A DNA stretch of 64,000 bases from Cephalotrichum gorgonifer (Eukaryota > Ascomycota > Sordariomycetes > Microascales > Microascaceae): positions 434,001 through 498,000 of the forward strand of contig ONZQ02000002.1 of NCBI GenBank assembly GCA_900312665.1, read 5' to 3'. This document shows positions 21,818 to 32,100 of the stretch, piece by piece. The notes below the pieces were generated by a model. The model saw nothing but the letters and a program-made list of their open reading frames with translations, did no database searches and was not told the origin of the DNA. The translations under genes and the position numbers were made by a program. Each line of letters begins with the position of its first letter. Positions within the stretch are counted from its first letter, which is position 1.

Positions 21818-23327
21818 ATGGCGCCTAGACGACCTCCACCGCCGGTGCTCAAGCGCTCGGGTTTTACTCTTCGCGGTGACACTTTCGGCGTTGAGAAGCA
21901 CAGCCGAGTTGAACGCAAGCGCCTTAGCGAACTCTTCTTCCCGGAGCGCCTGCAGGAAAAGTGGCAGCAGCGCATGGCGGCCTCAGAGGCGAGCTCGCTC
22001 TTCAAAAAGCCCTTCTTCGCTGCACAGCTGCGCTACTAGGGCATCACCCCTCCGCCCAGGGCCGGCGTCAGCGACCTCAAGAACCTGCTCAAGGAGGCTG
22101 TCGCAGCCGGCAAGGTAAGTTACCCTGCGCCCTCCAGCAGCCATCCCCCTCTTCTCTCAAAACTAACTAACACGAACGCGTGTGTTTTTAGTGCGAAAAT
22201 GTGCAGATAATGTTGTAGAGCTGGAGCGATCGATGAGGGCAGAGTATGAGCCCATATTCCGTGCATGGGACGCGGAGCAGAAGGCGATTGAGGATGTTGC
22301 CTGGTCCAAGCGCGAGACGCCAACGGAGCGGGCGGAGATGGACCCTGAAAGGTTCATCAGCTACTACTTCCTCGGCGACGACGGGAAGCCGGATCCCTCG
22401 AAGACCAAGGAGCCCATTGCACTCTCCGTGACTGAACCATATTCGCCTCTTGGCTGGGAACTCTCCAGGGAGGTCACCAAAATCCCCGGCTTACACCATC
22501 GCCGGGGAGGTAGTTACCTCGACTACCCTGCTACCATCTATGTCGGCTGGGACAAAGATGAGGTCGATGGCCTTGCGCAGAAGGCCACCGAGGAGGCGGA
22601 TCGACAGCGAAAGGCCGAGCTGGAGGGGAGATGGGAAGCTACCTCAGAGAAGCACCTGCAGCTTATTGAGAAGGTTAAGAGGGATGGGCTATTTGTGGAT
22701 CCTACGTCAAAGGTGCACGTTGACCCTCACAAGTTCGTTGGCTCCTATGTCGTGCGTTGCAAGGAGATAGAGAAACAGTGGCCCCCAACCGAGAATTTAA
22801 CTCTGGATGTAATTCTCGGGTCTCGCAATAATATCCTGGAGGCTGCTATGAATCTCTCCATGCTTGAGGGGACTATGCTCTTGGCCCTGTCGGAGAGCAC
22901 TCTCGACGCAGTCGCACCCTCCGAAGAGTACCCGGAATACTCCGAGGACGACGACGACGACGAAGCTGGCGATGGGGAGCAGGAAACTGGATCAATCAGC
23001 TCCAGAAAAAGAGGCGCCCCGGCCACGGACACCACATCTGGCCCTCCGAGCAAGAAAGCGAAGGCGGATGTACCAGAGGGACGCGTCTTCCTTCGGGTCA
23101 CTGGGCGGGAGACCGGCGAAGGTGAGGTCTTCTCCTTCCCCGAGAGAGGACACCTGGATTTCACGGACGATACCTACACGACGTTTACAGGCGAGGTAAA
23201 TCTTCCACATGTGGGCGACAAGATTCCGATTGAAGGTCGTAAGGTCGATGCCGCCCCCAAGAGACAGCCCGAACCGTGGATAACCTTCTCGGGCGGGCGG
23301 TACGGGTTAGAGTTGGGTTTCAGGTGA
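21818..23327 (+). pseudogene. Uncharacterised fungal gene with an in-frame stop and a frame break
   Basis: A coherent protein reads from the Met at 21818 (MAPRRPPPPVLKRSGF) through an intron at 22115-22191 (GTAAGT; AACTAACTAAC branch) into a long frame ending at 23327. Two things break it: a TAG at 22037-22039 inside an otherwise protein-like stretch, and the spliced phase at the exon 2 start, which meets a stop within nine codons unless one base is added near 22203. Downstream the frame is intact for about 375 residues and includes an acidic run (EDDDDDEAGDGEQE) and a basic KKAK patch. I do not recognise the family. Either it is a young pseudogene, or a shorter protein starts at an internal codon after 22200, or the assembly has errors. 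Confidence 0.6.
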
Positions 23328-25153
23328 TCGATTCCCTGGTAGTATTCTTTCTTGATGTCTTGCAGCGCTAAGTAGGGGGGTTTGGGGGTTTCGTTTGTAG
23401 AGCGTGCGCACGCTAGTTGGGTTATGCTAGAACTAACACGTTCTAACATCAGGTAATATGTCGACTAGAAGATGGATCGCTTAAGACCTCCATGTACTTT
23501 AGATAGTTCAATTTTTTTTTCTTGTTATTATAGTGTATGATGGAGAAGTCAAGATATATATTCGGATGGTAGCTAAATTGCAGATAGCTGCGTCGCAATT
23601 TCTCCAGGCGAGATAGCACATGACTACATGGAGGGAATGACAACCTTATCCTGTCCTTTTGCGGGTACTTTTGACCCGTGTAGCCGCGACACTGTTGGAC
23701 TGGTACAGCCACTTATACCCCATAGGCATATCTCTTCGACTACCAGTCAGGTATCATTAGAACATGGCGTCACACATCCATAGCCTTCTTTGTTACTATC
23801 GTCGCATTTCTCTGGTCCCGAGGCACATGCGCGGTCGCGGTCGCAGCCGAATGTGTATCCGTTAAGACATCCAAACAGGCGTGACACGTCAAGGCGGTGC
23901 ATGGATGTATTATTAGAGTGCAAATTTCCTGGCCCACTCCTAAAATCTCGCGAGTAGTTACGAATGTGTAACTCTTGGTATTCAGCGCAGAATGCCATGC
24001 CATTCTCGCCAACAGAGCAGCTTGGCACCTTGCACCGCCATCTCGAAACGATCCATGCCAATCATTCCCAGTTATCGCGAGACTTACCGACGTAAAACCC
24101 CGCAATTTGAGTGACCAAAAAAGCTGGATGGCGAGAACATGTTTGCCAAGACTCACATCAAGTTATGAGGCATTACGAGGTATATTCCCAGCACCACCGT
24201 TGTGCAGGCGCAAGCCTCAACAGGGGTCGTCATGGACGCGTAGTCAAACCCGTGGCACCTGCAGCCATAGCCGAATCACAACGGTTCGCCAAGAGACTAA
24301 GGACTCTGTGAGGCGTCGATATGTGCTGTGGCCGTGGCGCAGCGAGGACTTGGGAGTCGACTGACTTTGGGTGGAACGGTGAAGCTAAGCCAATCCGGGG
24401 CAGGATATGTGCTTCTTATTGGGATGGCTGCAATTAATAATACAATGTTGTTGATCATGACGGCGATCGGGAGTCCAGGGTATGGACAACACAGTGGATT
24501 GAACATGTCACAACGGGTAATTGTGCACGCGGACGCTGCATCCGAGCTGCCAGTAATATGGAGTAATGCATCAAGTATTCGGCGGGGAGAGAGTAGACCA
24601 CCCAATGAACGAAGATGATTGCAGATGCAGTTGCAAGGGTAGCTATATCATATTCGTTGCATTACGCATTCGGGAGTTTTTGTGAGTCCCGATGATCGGT
24701 GCAGGTTGAAACAGACCCAGCCATTTGATGCTGAAACATACGCCGAGCCCGGCGAGAGGGAACTTTTTCTTATTCCTGTCCCTTTCGAAGATATAATTAG
24801 CAATGCATATCGCCAAGGCTTTGATGGGCTTCGCCAAGACACGCATACGCATGCGAATTCAAGTGCCGCTCGCCTAACCAGTATGAGATCCGCGGTCCAA
24901 TCTCCACCCTTAACACTTAGGAGGCTATCATAACCTGTTGTCGTGAGGAATATACTGACCGCTGCGCCAGCATTTGCTTGTACTTCTATATCCCGAGCAA
25001 GTTGATAGCTCTGATTATATATTCTACCGGCGTCCTCGTACATCTCGCAACATTCCATAACACAAACATAGCAAACTGACCAACACATTATACACACACA
25101 TCCCACACCCATTTTATACCGTCTTCACAACTCACTTCCATTAAACACTAAAG
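23328..25153. other. Intergenic region, 1.8 kb
   Basis: Contains possible remnants of a Cys-rich coding sequence on the minus strand (23747-24450) and, at its right end, the CA-rich leader of the GPI-protein gene. Confidence 0.45.
23747..24450 (-). other. Possible Cys-rich secreted-protein gene or relic
   Basis: On the minus strand, three Cys-bearing segments follow each other in different frames. They are a hydrophobic start (MINNIVLLIAAIPIRS) near 24461, a middle piece with GYGCRCHGFDY and EACACTT near 24170-24270, and a tail ending at 23747 with about nine cysteines (for example CLNGYTFGCDRDRACASG). They might be exons of a small effector-like protein or a decayed copy. I could not find one set of splice sites that joins them all, so this is tentative. 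Confidence 0.2.
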
Positions 25154-25903
25154 ATGCATCTTTCCAAGACTCTCCCTGTGGCCTCGGCCCTCCTCCTCTC
25201 CGCCCTGCCCCTCGCGGCGGCCGATTTCGACAGGGAGGACATCCCCACGGCCTGCACTACCATCTGCGAGCCCGTCCGCCAGCTCGTGCGCCTGTGCGAC
25301 GTCGACGACGACGCCGTGGGCGGCGACCGCAACGAGGACCTCCTCGAGCGGCAGTGCATCTGCCAGAACACCAGCTTCGACGTCGCCAATGTGGCGGGCC
25401 AGTGCCAGGACTGCGTTGAGAAGAACTGGCGCAACGGCTGCCGTGATGATGATGATTCTGATGATGACGATGACGACAACGCCTGCGACGATGGCCGCGA
25501 GGGTAAGCCTAATCCGCTCCTCTTCCTACCCTACCTCTAAAAAGGTTGGGGGGCAAGATTAGGACAATTTAGCTGATTTGGAGCAGACATCAACAAAATC
25601 GTGAGGGTGTGCGGCTTCTCGAGCGTTTCCTATGATTCCGCCGCTACCTCCCAGGTGCAGACTATCAGTGTCGCTGCCTCCAAGGCCACCGACGTCGCCC
25701 AGCTCACCACCACCGTGAACCCGCAGGAGACGGGCTCCATCGGTATGGACTCACCCAATGGGGGCAACAATAACAATAACGACAACAGCAACAACAACAA
25801 CCAAGGCAGCGATGACGGCAGCGGAGCAGCGCAGGGTGCTCTGCCCGGCATGGTTGTGTGCGTCTCTGGCGCGATCATTGCTGGCATCATGATGCTCCAG
25901 TAA
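25154..25903 (+). CDS. Secreted Cys-rich protein with Asp-run, probably GPI-anchored
   Basis: Exons 25154..25502 and 25587..25903 give 221 residues. A signal peptide ends after AAA at residue 23. The N-terminal domain has about nine to ten cysteines (C34, C38, then C-x-C, C-x2-C pairs and others), partly like CFEM-type spacing but not a textbook CFEM. It is followed by an Asp-rich run around residues 97-117, a Ser/Thr-rich stretch, an Asn-rich low-complexity linker, and a hydrophobic C-terminal tail suited to GPI attachment. Related proteins occur widely at the surface of plant-associated ascomycetes, without a proven function. Expected location: plasma membrane or cell wall. The acidic run could bind metal cations; this is inference. 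Confidence 0.8.
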
Positions 25904-26735
25904 GGGGGGAGGTTTTACGACTGAGAAAAAAAGAGCTATTAGGGCTTTGTCTACGCTCATCATGTCTCTGGATGACCATTCTTTTTATTCCGAGCCTTTG
26001 CTTGCTATGGGCGAGAAGCCCATGTTATGTTATACCCTATGGTGCTAATACCACACTCCTTAAATTCGTATAATTAATAATTCTTTGAACGTCTCTTCTT
26101 GGTCATCTACTACATGATGACCTCGATTGCGATACGTGTTGAGCGTCTATGTGTAATTAACGGACCGATGTAGTAATGACTCCAGATACCGAGTATCGGA
26201 CTTCATCGGATGGAAATAGATTATTCTTTTCAAGATTAAAAATAGACCCCCGTTTGATCTACATGTTTTGTAGTAACCTTAAAATAGGGCTCTTCAGCCA
26301 AAGTCGGGTATGTAGTCCTACGCTCCGGATGATCGCCTTCATCCCCCTTATGCCAGCTTGGCTGTTCCAGGCTCTTTAGATCCCCACCTCGTCCTCTTCA
26401 TGTACCTACGCTTCCGCCCCTATCCGCTTCGGCCAAGCCTCCCTACTCCATCAACTCTAGCTCTCGCTACTAAACATAACGCGCCCCAGCTGGAATCTTT
26501 GGTCAGTGGTATAACCCCAGCTTCCAAAATCCCCTCACTCCCAACGTGCAATTATAGACTGACACAACAGAACCTTGCTTATACTCTATTCCTTAAACCT
26601 GAATATTGGGAGCTTCCAAGAGTAAAGGCTTTATCCTTAAATCCACTACCCGTCAACGCCCTGCTAAAGATGCTACCGGCTACTTAATCTTCCATACTGT
26701 AGACGTGAAACAATATATTTTGCGAGCTCTCCTCC
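25904..26735. other. Spacer between convergent genes, 0.8 kb, AT-rich
   Basis: 3'-3' spacer with visibly lower GC than the genes. No gene seen. Confidence 0.5.
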
Positions 26736-27770
26736 TTAGGAGTCAGCCGCCTCATGCTCCTTCAGGTGCTCTTTAAACCCTTCTGGTGTGAACTGGTCAA
26801 GGTATGTCCTCTCACTCACGGGTATAGACAGGCACTTCCGGCATGACAGCCCCCACTGGGCCACCTGCGACTTCCTGTCAAACCACGGCACCCGAATGAT
26901 GGCCACGTAGCGAAATCCATTATTCGCATTTGTGTCTTCGAGCATCGTGAGCCGCGGTGTTCTCAGCGAAGACACCCGCCCGGCCTGCTCGGCGGCCCTC
27001 ACTCGTTTAGTGTACCGAAGGAGCTGCATCTCGGTCTGGTCCGTGACGTACGCCTCCTCGAGGATGTCCGAGATGATCTTGGACCCGTGGATAATGGAAC
27101 TGGTCCAGCGCGCGTGCCCAGCATCATACAGGACCGACCTCGGACCCGTCCGGGTGATACTCTGGCACCCAGGAGCGTACTTCCCCGGGTGGAGCCTCAT
27201 TCTGGGCAGACGATTGGTTATTTCGTCGTCGAGGAGGAATTCCGCCTTCACTCGGGTCGTATCCCGCGGGAGGTACCGGTTCTTCGTCGTGAAGCAGGGG
27301 CGACAGAGGCGGATACAGGTGATGAGGTAGAGGTACCCGCCGAAGCCGTCGCAGTGGTGGCATTTCCACGCGCATAGCTCGTCGAAAAGGGTTTGCACAG
27401 CGATGGACCTACCAGTCTGGATGCGGAAGATGGCGTGCAGCGCGCTCGGCGCGTGCGTTGTGATGGCACGGTAGTGTGGGAGGGACTCGACGAGCGCCAG
27501 GGCCTGTTTGTTGACGCGGCGGAAGTCCAGGAGCGTTGTGATGTCAAGCTGGGCGAGAACCTCCTGGATAAGATCGAGTGGGAGGACCTCCAGGCCGCCG
27601 ATGCTCGAGGGGGTCGACGACCATGCGAGCTGGCTAATGGTCTTGGGACCCGAGCAGGAACGGGGGAGGTTATCGCCAAGGGTACGTGCAAAAGAACCGT
27701 TGTTGATGTAGGCAAGATGGCCATATTCAGGGGGAACCTCTGGTTTTTCATCCGTGGTCGCCATCGCCAT
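26736..27770 (-). CDS. F-box protein with zinc-ligand Cys pairs
   Basis: A single exon of 344 residues. The F-box starts near residue 62 (LEVLPLDLIQEVLAQLDITTLLDFRRVNKQ). After it come Cys pairs: CHHC near residue 137, CIRLCRPC near 153, and CRKC near 313, the last followed by a region ending in HLKEHE, which together could bind zinc. This architecture is common in fungal F-box proteins of unknown substrate. It is probably a Skp1-binding adaptor of an SCF ubiquitin ligase. The Met at 27770 begins a short acidic leader before a conserved-looking YGHLAYINNGSFA segment. It is the third F-box gene within 22 kb; the three are not close copies. Confidence 0.8.
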   Translation of the reverse strand: MAMATTDEKPEVPPEYGHLAYINNGSFARTLGDNLPRSCSGPKTISQLAWSSTPSSIGGLEVLPLDLIQEVLAQLDITTLLDFRRVNKQALALVESLPHYRAITTHAPSALHAIFRIQTGRSIAVQTLFDELCAWKCHHCDGFGGYLYLITCIRLCRPCFTTKNRYLPRDTTRVKAEFLLDDEITNRLPRMRLHPGKYAPGCQSITRTGPRSVLYDAGHARWTSSIIHGSKIISDILEEAYVTDQTEMQLLRYTKRVRAAEQAGRVSSLRTPRLTMLEDTNANNGFRYVAIIRVPWFDRKSQVAQWGLSCRKCLSIPVSERTYLDQFTPEGFKEHLKEHEAADS

Positions 27771-29127
27771 CGTGGCTTGTGCCGGAAAGTGCGGATGTCG
27801 ACCGTTCGTCGCGTAGGGAGGAAATTGTCAACTTGTCTGGCATTTGCGGAAAGTGGAGGGACGATAGGATTGAATGTAATATCCTGAGCTGCTGTTATTG
27901 CGAAAAGATATGTGACCAAGACAAAATAATGAAGTTGATGAGGTTTGTTATACAACCCAACCTTCCAGAAAAGGGAGCCGTGCCGAGGTTACTCGCTGTG
28001 TGCCATCTCCAAGGGTGCAACTCTATTCATGTTTTTGGTACGAGGTGACTGGTACACTTTTGGCTCAGCTGGATTCCTGACGCGTGGTCACGCGGCCTAT
28101 CACCGCGTCGATTTGGGGCAGGTGGCTAATACAGGTGCGACCATCACAACAAGGGCATTGAGGAACAAGCACCGAAGCGGCGGGCCGCCAAATGAACGCA
28201 TTTCGATTACCGCCTTCGCCTCATCCGGTCCGGCTTCGAACTTACCTCCTCTGAAACTCGTGAGCCCTATTTTTAAAAACACTTTTTCCACTCCATTCAG
28301 CTGGTGCCAGGCGATGAGGCTATGCAATGGGGCGAGGGTGGGGCACTTTGTTTCAGCATTCTTAGGGGGGTCAATTCTTGAAGGCTGGGAGGGCAGTGCC
28401 TGTGTTACTACTAGTTGTCCCGATAGCGTGGTAATCTAGATTCAATACAGCCTGACCATTTCTCCGTGTGCATTCCTGTCGTGCCACTACGGGTAGTACC
28501 AAAATGAAGATTGCTCCATTCCTCCCGTTTGTGTGTCGCCACTGATTTCTGGCTCATCATGAGAATAAGATGCATGTGACCTCTAGTCGGACATTAGCGT
28601 CCTGCCGCCGACCATCATCTAGCGAAAACACCCTCGGTGTCTTGTTGTGGAAGATATATAGACTAAATTGGGAAGTATTACCCTGTAGGCTTGCACATGT
28701 ATCGACTTACTGTAACACACAGGTAAATAACGAATGCTCTTGCTGATGCATCATACTTGAGCCATACTAACCGCGTTGAGTCTGCAGCTGCGCCCGCCAG
28801 GCCTAACTATTTGTAGGGCTCCATCATGGCTGTGCATAACTGAACAGCTGGCTGGCTGGCGGCCAGGCTGCTACACGGCGCAATATCCCCCCCGATTACT
28901 CCTGCCCACCCCCATTATCTCTGTCGCCAATGCCTTGGCAAATGGGAAAACACGCCTTGCAGAGCGCCTCGCATGAAGCAGCCCTATCTTGGCTGCCTAT
29001 ATTTTAACCATGGGATCGTCCACAACGCAGCCTGGGGGGCACTTCCCCTCTTACTCCCCCGATCGAAAGCTGTGTGCATGTACATGTTGTCTCAAGGCGC
29101 CGCCACGACGAGTACAAACTCGCAATC
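27771..29127. other. Intergenic region between divergent genes, 1.4 kb
   Basis: Upstream of both the F-box gene and the ATPase gene. ORFs are short and not protein-like. Nothing recognised. Confidence 0.5.
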
Positions 29128-32100
29128 ATGGAAGACGATTTTCCACGATCAGTAGCTGAAGCCCAGGAACACATCCGGCTCATCCGCCGCGAGAAGGGAC
29201 TTGGCGACGGGCCCGAGCAAATAGGCAACAACGCAGCCGACCTCGAGTCAGCCCTCAAAGTGTGAGTTCATTTCTACTCCCTTTCTTGATTTCTTAGTAT
29301 GTGGTATGTGACGTTGAACTCACAGAGATAATAAATAGTCTGTCGAATGATTTATATCAAACAGCGACCCACTTTCTCCTGGAGTTGATCCAGAATGCAG
29401 ACGACAACTTTTACACGGTCGAGGTTCCAACCCTGTCCATCTCCTACTCCAAGGGCCGCGTCCGGATCGACTGTAATGAGCGGGGATTTAGCAAGAAGAA
29501 CATCGAAGCAATCTGCCGCATCTGCAAGAGTACCAAAAGCGGCAACAGCAAGAGCGCAGGCTTCGTAGGGGAGAAGGGAATCGGCTTCAAGGCCGTGTTC
29601 AAGGTCGCCTCCACCGTCTGGATCTCGTCCGGGCACTACTCCTTCAGGTTCGACCGCGATGCTCATCTCGGCATGATTGCGCCCATCTGGGACAAGTTCC
29701 CCGAGAAGCCCAAGGAAGGATGCACGTCCATCTATCTGAAGTTGGCAAAGGACTGCGACGAGCGCCACATCATCGACGAGCTGCGGTTATTCGATGAGAA
29801 GATCCTAATCTTTCTCCGCAGACTGCGGAGGCTCGAGATCGATGTCAAGTCTGGTCCTATTGCTCTTCGGAAACCCATCATCACGAAGCCCTTCGAGACG
29901 ATACTTAGTCGGCAAGGAGGGTCCTCGGAGCAGGCATCCGACATGGTGCTCATGAACAACGGGGTAAAGAAGCACTACTTCGTGTGGCGCCACTTGGCCA
30001 AGCGGATGCCCAAGGACTCCCGCCGGCCAGGAATCTCGAAGTCCGAGGTCGTTCTCGTCTTTCCCCATACCGGGCCCAACGAGCACCAGGTGCGGCCTAT
30101 CATTCAAGAGCAGAGTGTCTACGCTTTCTTGCCAATCCGAAAGGCCGGTTTCAACGTAAGTTCGAAAGAGGATTCGTCCTAAAACAACAAGCATAAAACT
30201 AACGCCCCACTCCGCAGTTCCTCCTTCAAGCCGACTTTCTCCTATCCGCAAACCGTGAAGATGTCCATGTCGATTCGGCATGGAACAAGTCACTAGCATC
30301 AGCCGTAGCGGTGGCTTACGTCAATGCTATGGTCCATCTGGGAAACTTTCCCAAGGGGTTAGGGCACACATGGCCGAGCTATATCCCGAGCGTCACCGGC
30401 AAGACGCCGTTCTTCGAGGACATGCGACAGGACATCCTGAAGAGGCTTAAAAAGGCGGACGTCGTGAAGTCGCAGGCCGGTTCCAAGACGAAGCCCGAAA
30501 AGGTCGTCCAGGTCCCGTGGTACATGATCGACCCCGACGGGAACCCATTCATGATTAGCGACAAGAACAAGAAAGGGCTTCTGGCTTCGGGATACGACCC
30601 CGTAGCGTACGGGTACGGGTTGGATGTCCTAGGAGTCCGGTCCATGGACAACAATACCTTCTACAAGGAGATGGCTCTGGTGCTGAAGGGTAGAGAGGAA
30701 GAATTCCTCGCGTCCCAGTCGAAGGAGTGGCACGCGGCCTTCGCCCGCGCCCTGTCGAAGATGGGTTACACGCCAGGTACGGCGTTAATCCCCATCATCC
30801 CTCTCCAGAATGGGAAATGGGTTAATACGTCCACCGGTGTTTTCTTCCCGGAGAGTCAATCCACCTTGCCCGTCCCAAAAGGTATCCAAATCCTCACCGT
30901 GGACCGAGAAGCTGCTGCCGACCCTGATCGAAGGGCACTGTTCTCCAAGACGGGCGTCCAGGATCTCACAGACAATCATATCAACACGAAAATCAAGAAC
31001 ACCCACGCGGACAACACGTTCGACCCGAATAGTCTGGCACCGGAGGTTCTCGTGTCCCACGCAAGGTTCCTCTTCAAGATGAACCCGCGCGAAACGCCAA
31101 TGTCATTATGGATGGCCGCAACTGAGGGCCCTTGCAGGAGGGCCGAGGTGATGTACATTTCCTCGGACATCAGCGGAGCCGCCAGCAGCGTGCTCCCACG
31201 TTCTGCCTCGGCCTCGTACGGGTTCCTTCACCCGGCATACCTCGAGGCCGACGGGGATCCCCTGTGGGACAATTACCTGAGAAATGTCCTAAAAATCAGG
31301 ATATACCCTCGGATACACATCACCTCCACCGGCTGGGGCCCTGCCGACAAAGACACCGTGCATGCAGACTTCAACCTCATAATGCGGCAGTTACCCCATC
31401 AGAAGTGGCTAGCCGTACTCCGCGACGGCTGGGAGTTTTATAAGGAATGGCTTGAACCGGAAACCACTCCACAATCACATAAGCGAGTCTTCAAGCTTTT
31501 AGAATACATGAAGGACTATAAGGTTCCATGCACCGGAGGCATTGGTCTCGAACGGTTCAGAAACATCTACATGCCCTTGGAACGGCTCACTAGGGACTAC
31601 GGGGACCTTGCACCTTTCCTCGAGATACCGGATCCCCTTAACCCCCTTTGGAAGCCTCTGATGACAGCCCTCGGTGTTCGCACGCGCGACGATGTGGATT
31701 TCTATCTACATTGCTTGACTAGTGCGAAGAGGAAGCAGGGAGTCTCTGGGGAGAGGATCCGCCAGATCATGCATGAAATCGAGGATGGGGTTGAGGTTGA
31801 ACCCCATTCGGTGAACTTCGTCCGGTAAGAACCCTCCCCCCCCNNNNNNNNNNNNNNNNNNNNNNNNNNNNNNNNNNNNNNNNNNNNNNNNNNNNNNNNN
31901 NNNNNNNNNNNNNNNNNNNNNNNNNNNNNNNNNNNNNNNNNNNNNNNNNNNNNNNNNNNNNNNNNNNNNNNNNNNNNNNNNNNNNNNNNNNNNNNNNNNN
32001 NNNNNNNNNNNNNNNNNNNNNNNNNNNNNNNNNNNNNNNNNNNNNNNNNNNNNNNNNNNNNNNNNNNNNNNNNNNNNNNNNNNNNNNNNNNNNNNNNNNN

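Noticed and set aside
27950..28440. 164-codon plus-strand ORF upstream of the ATPase gene
   Set aside because: No protein-like features, and it lies in a divergent promoter region.
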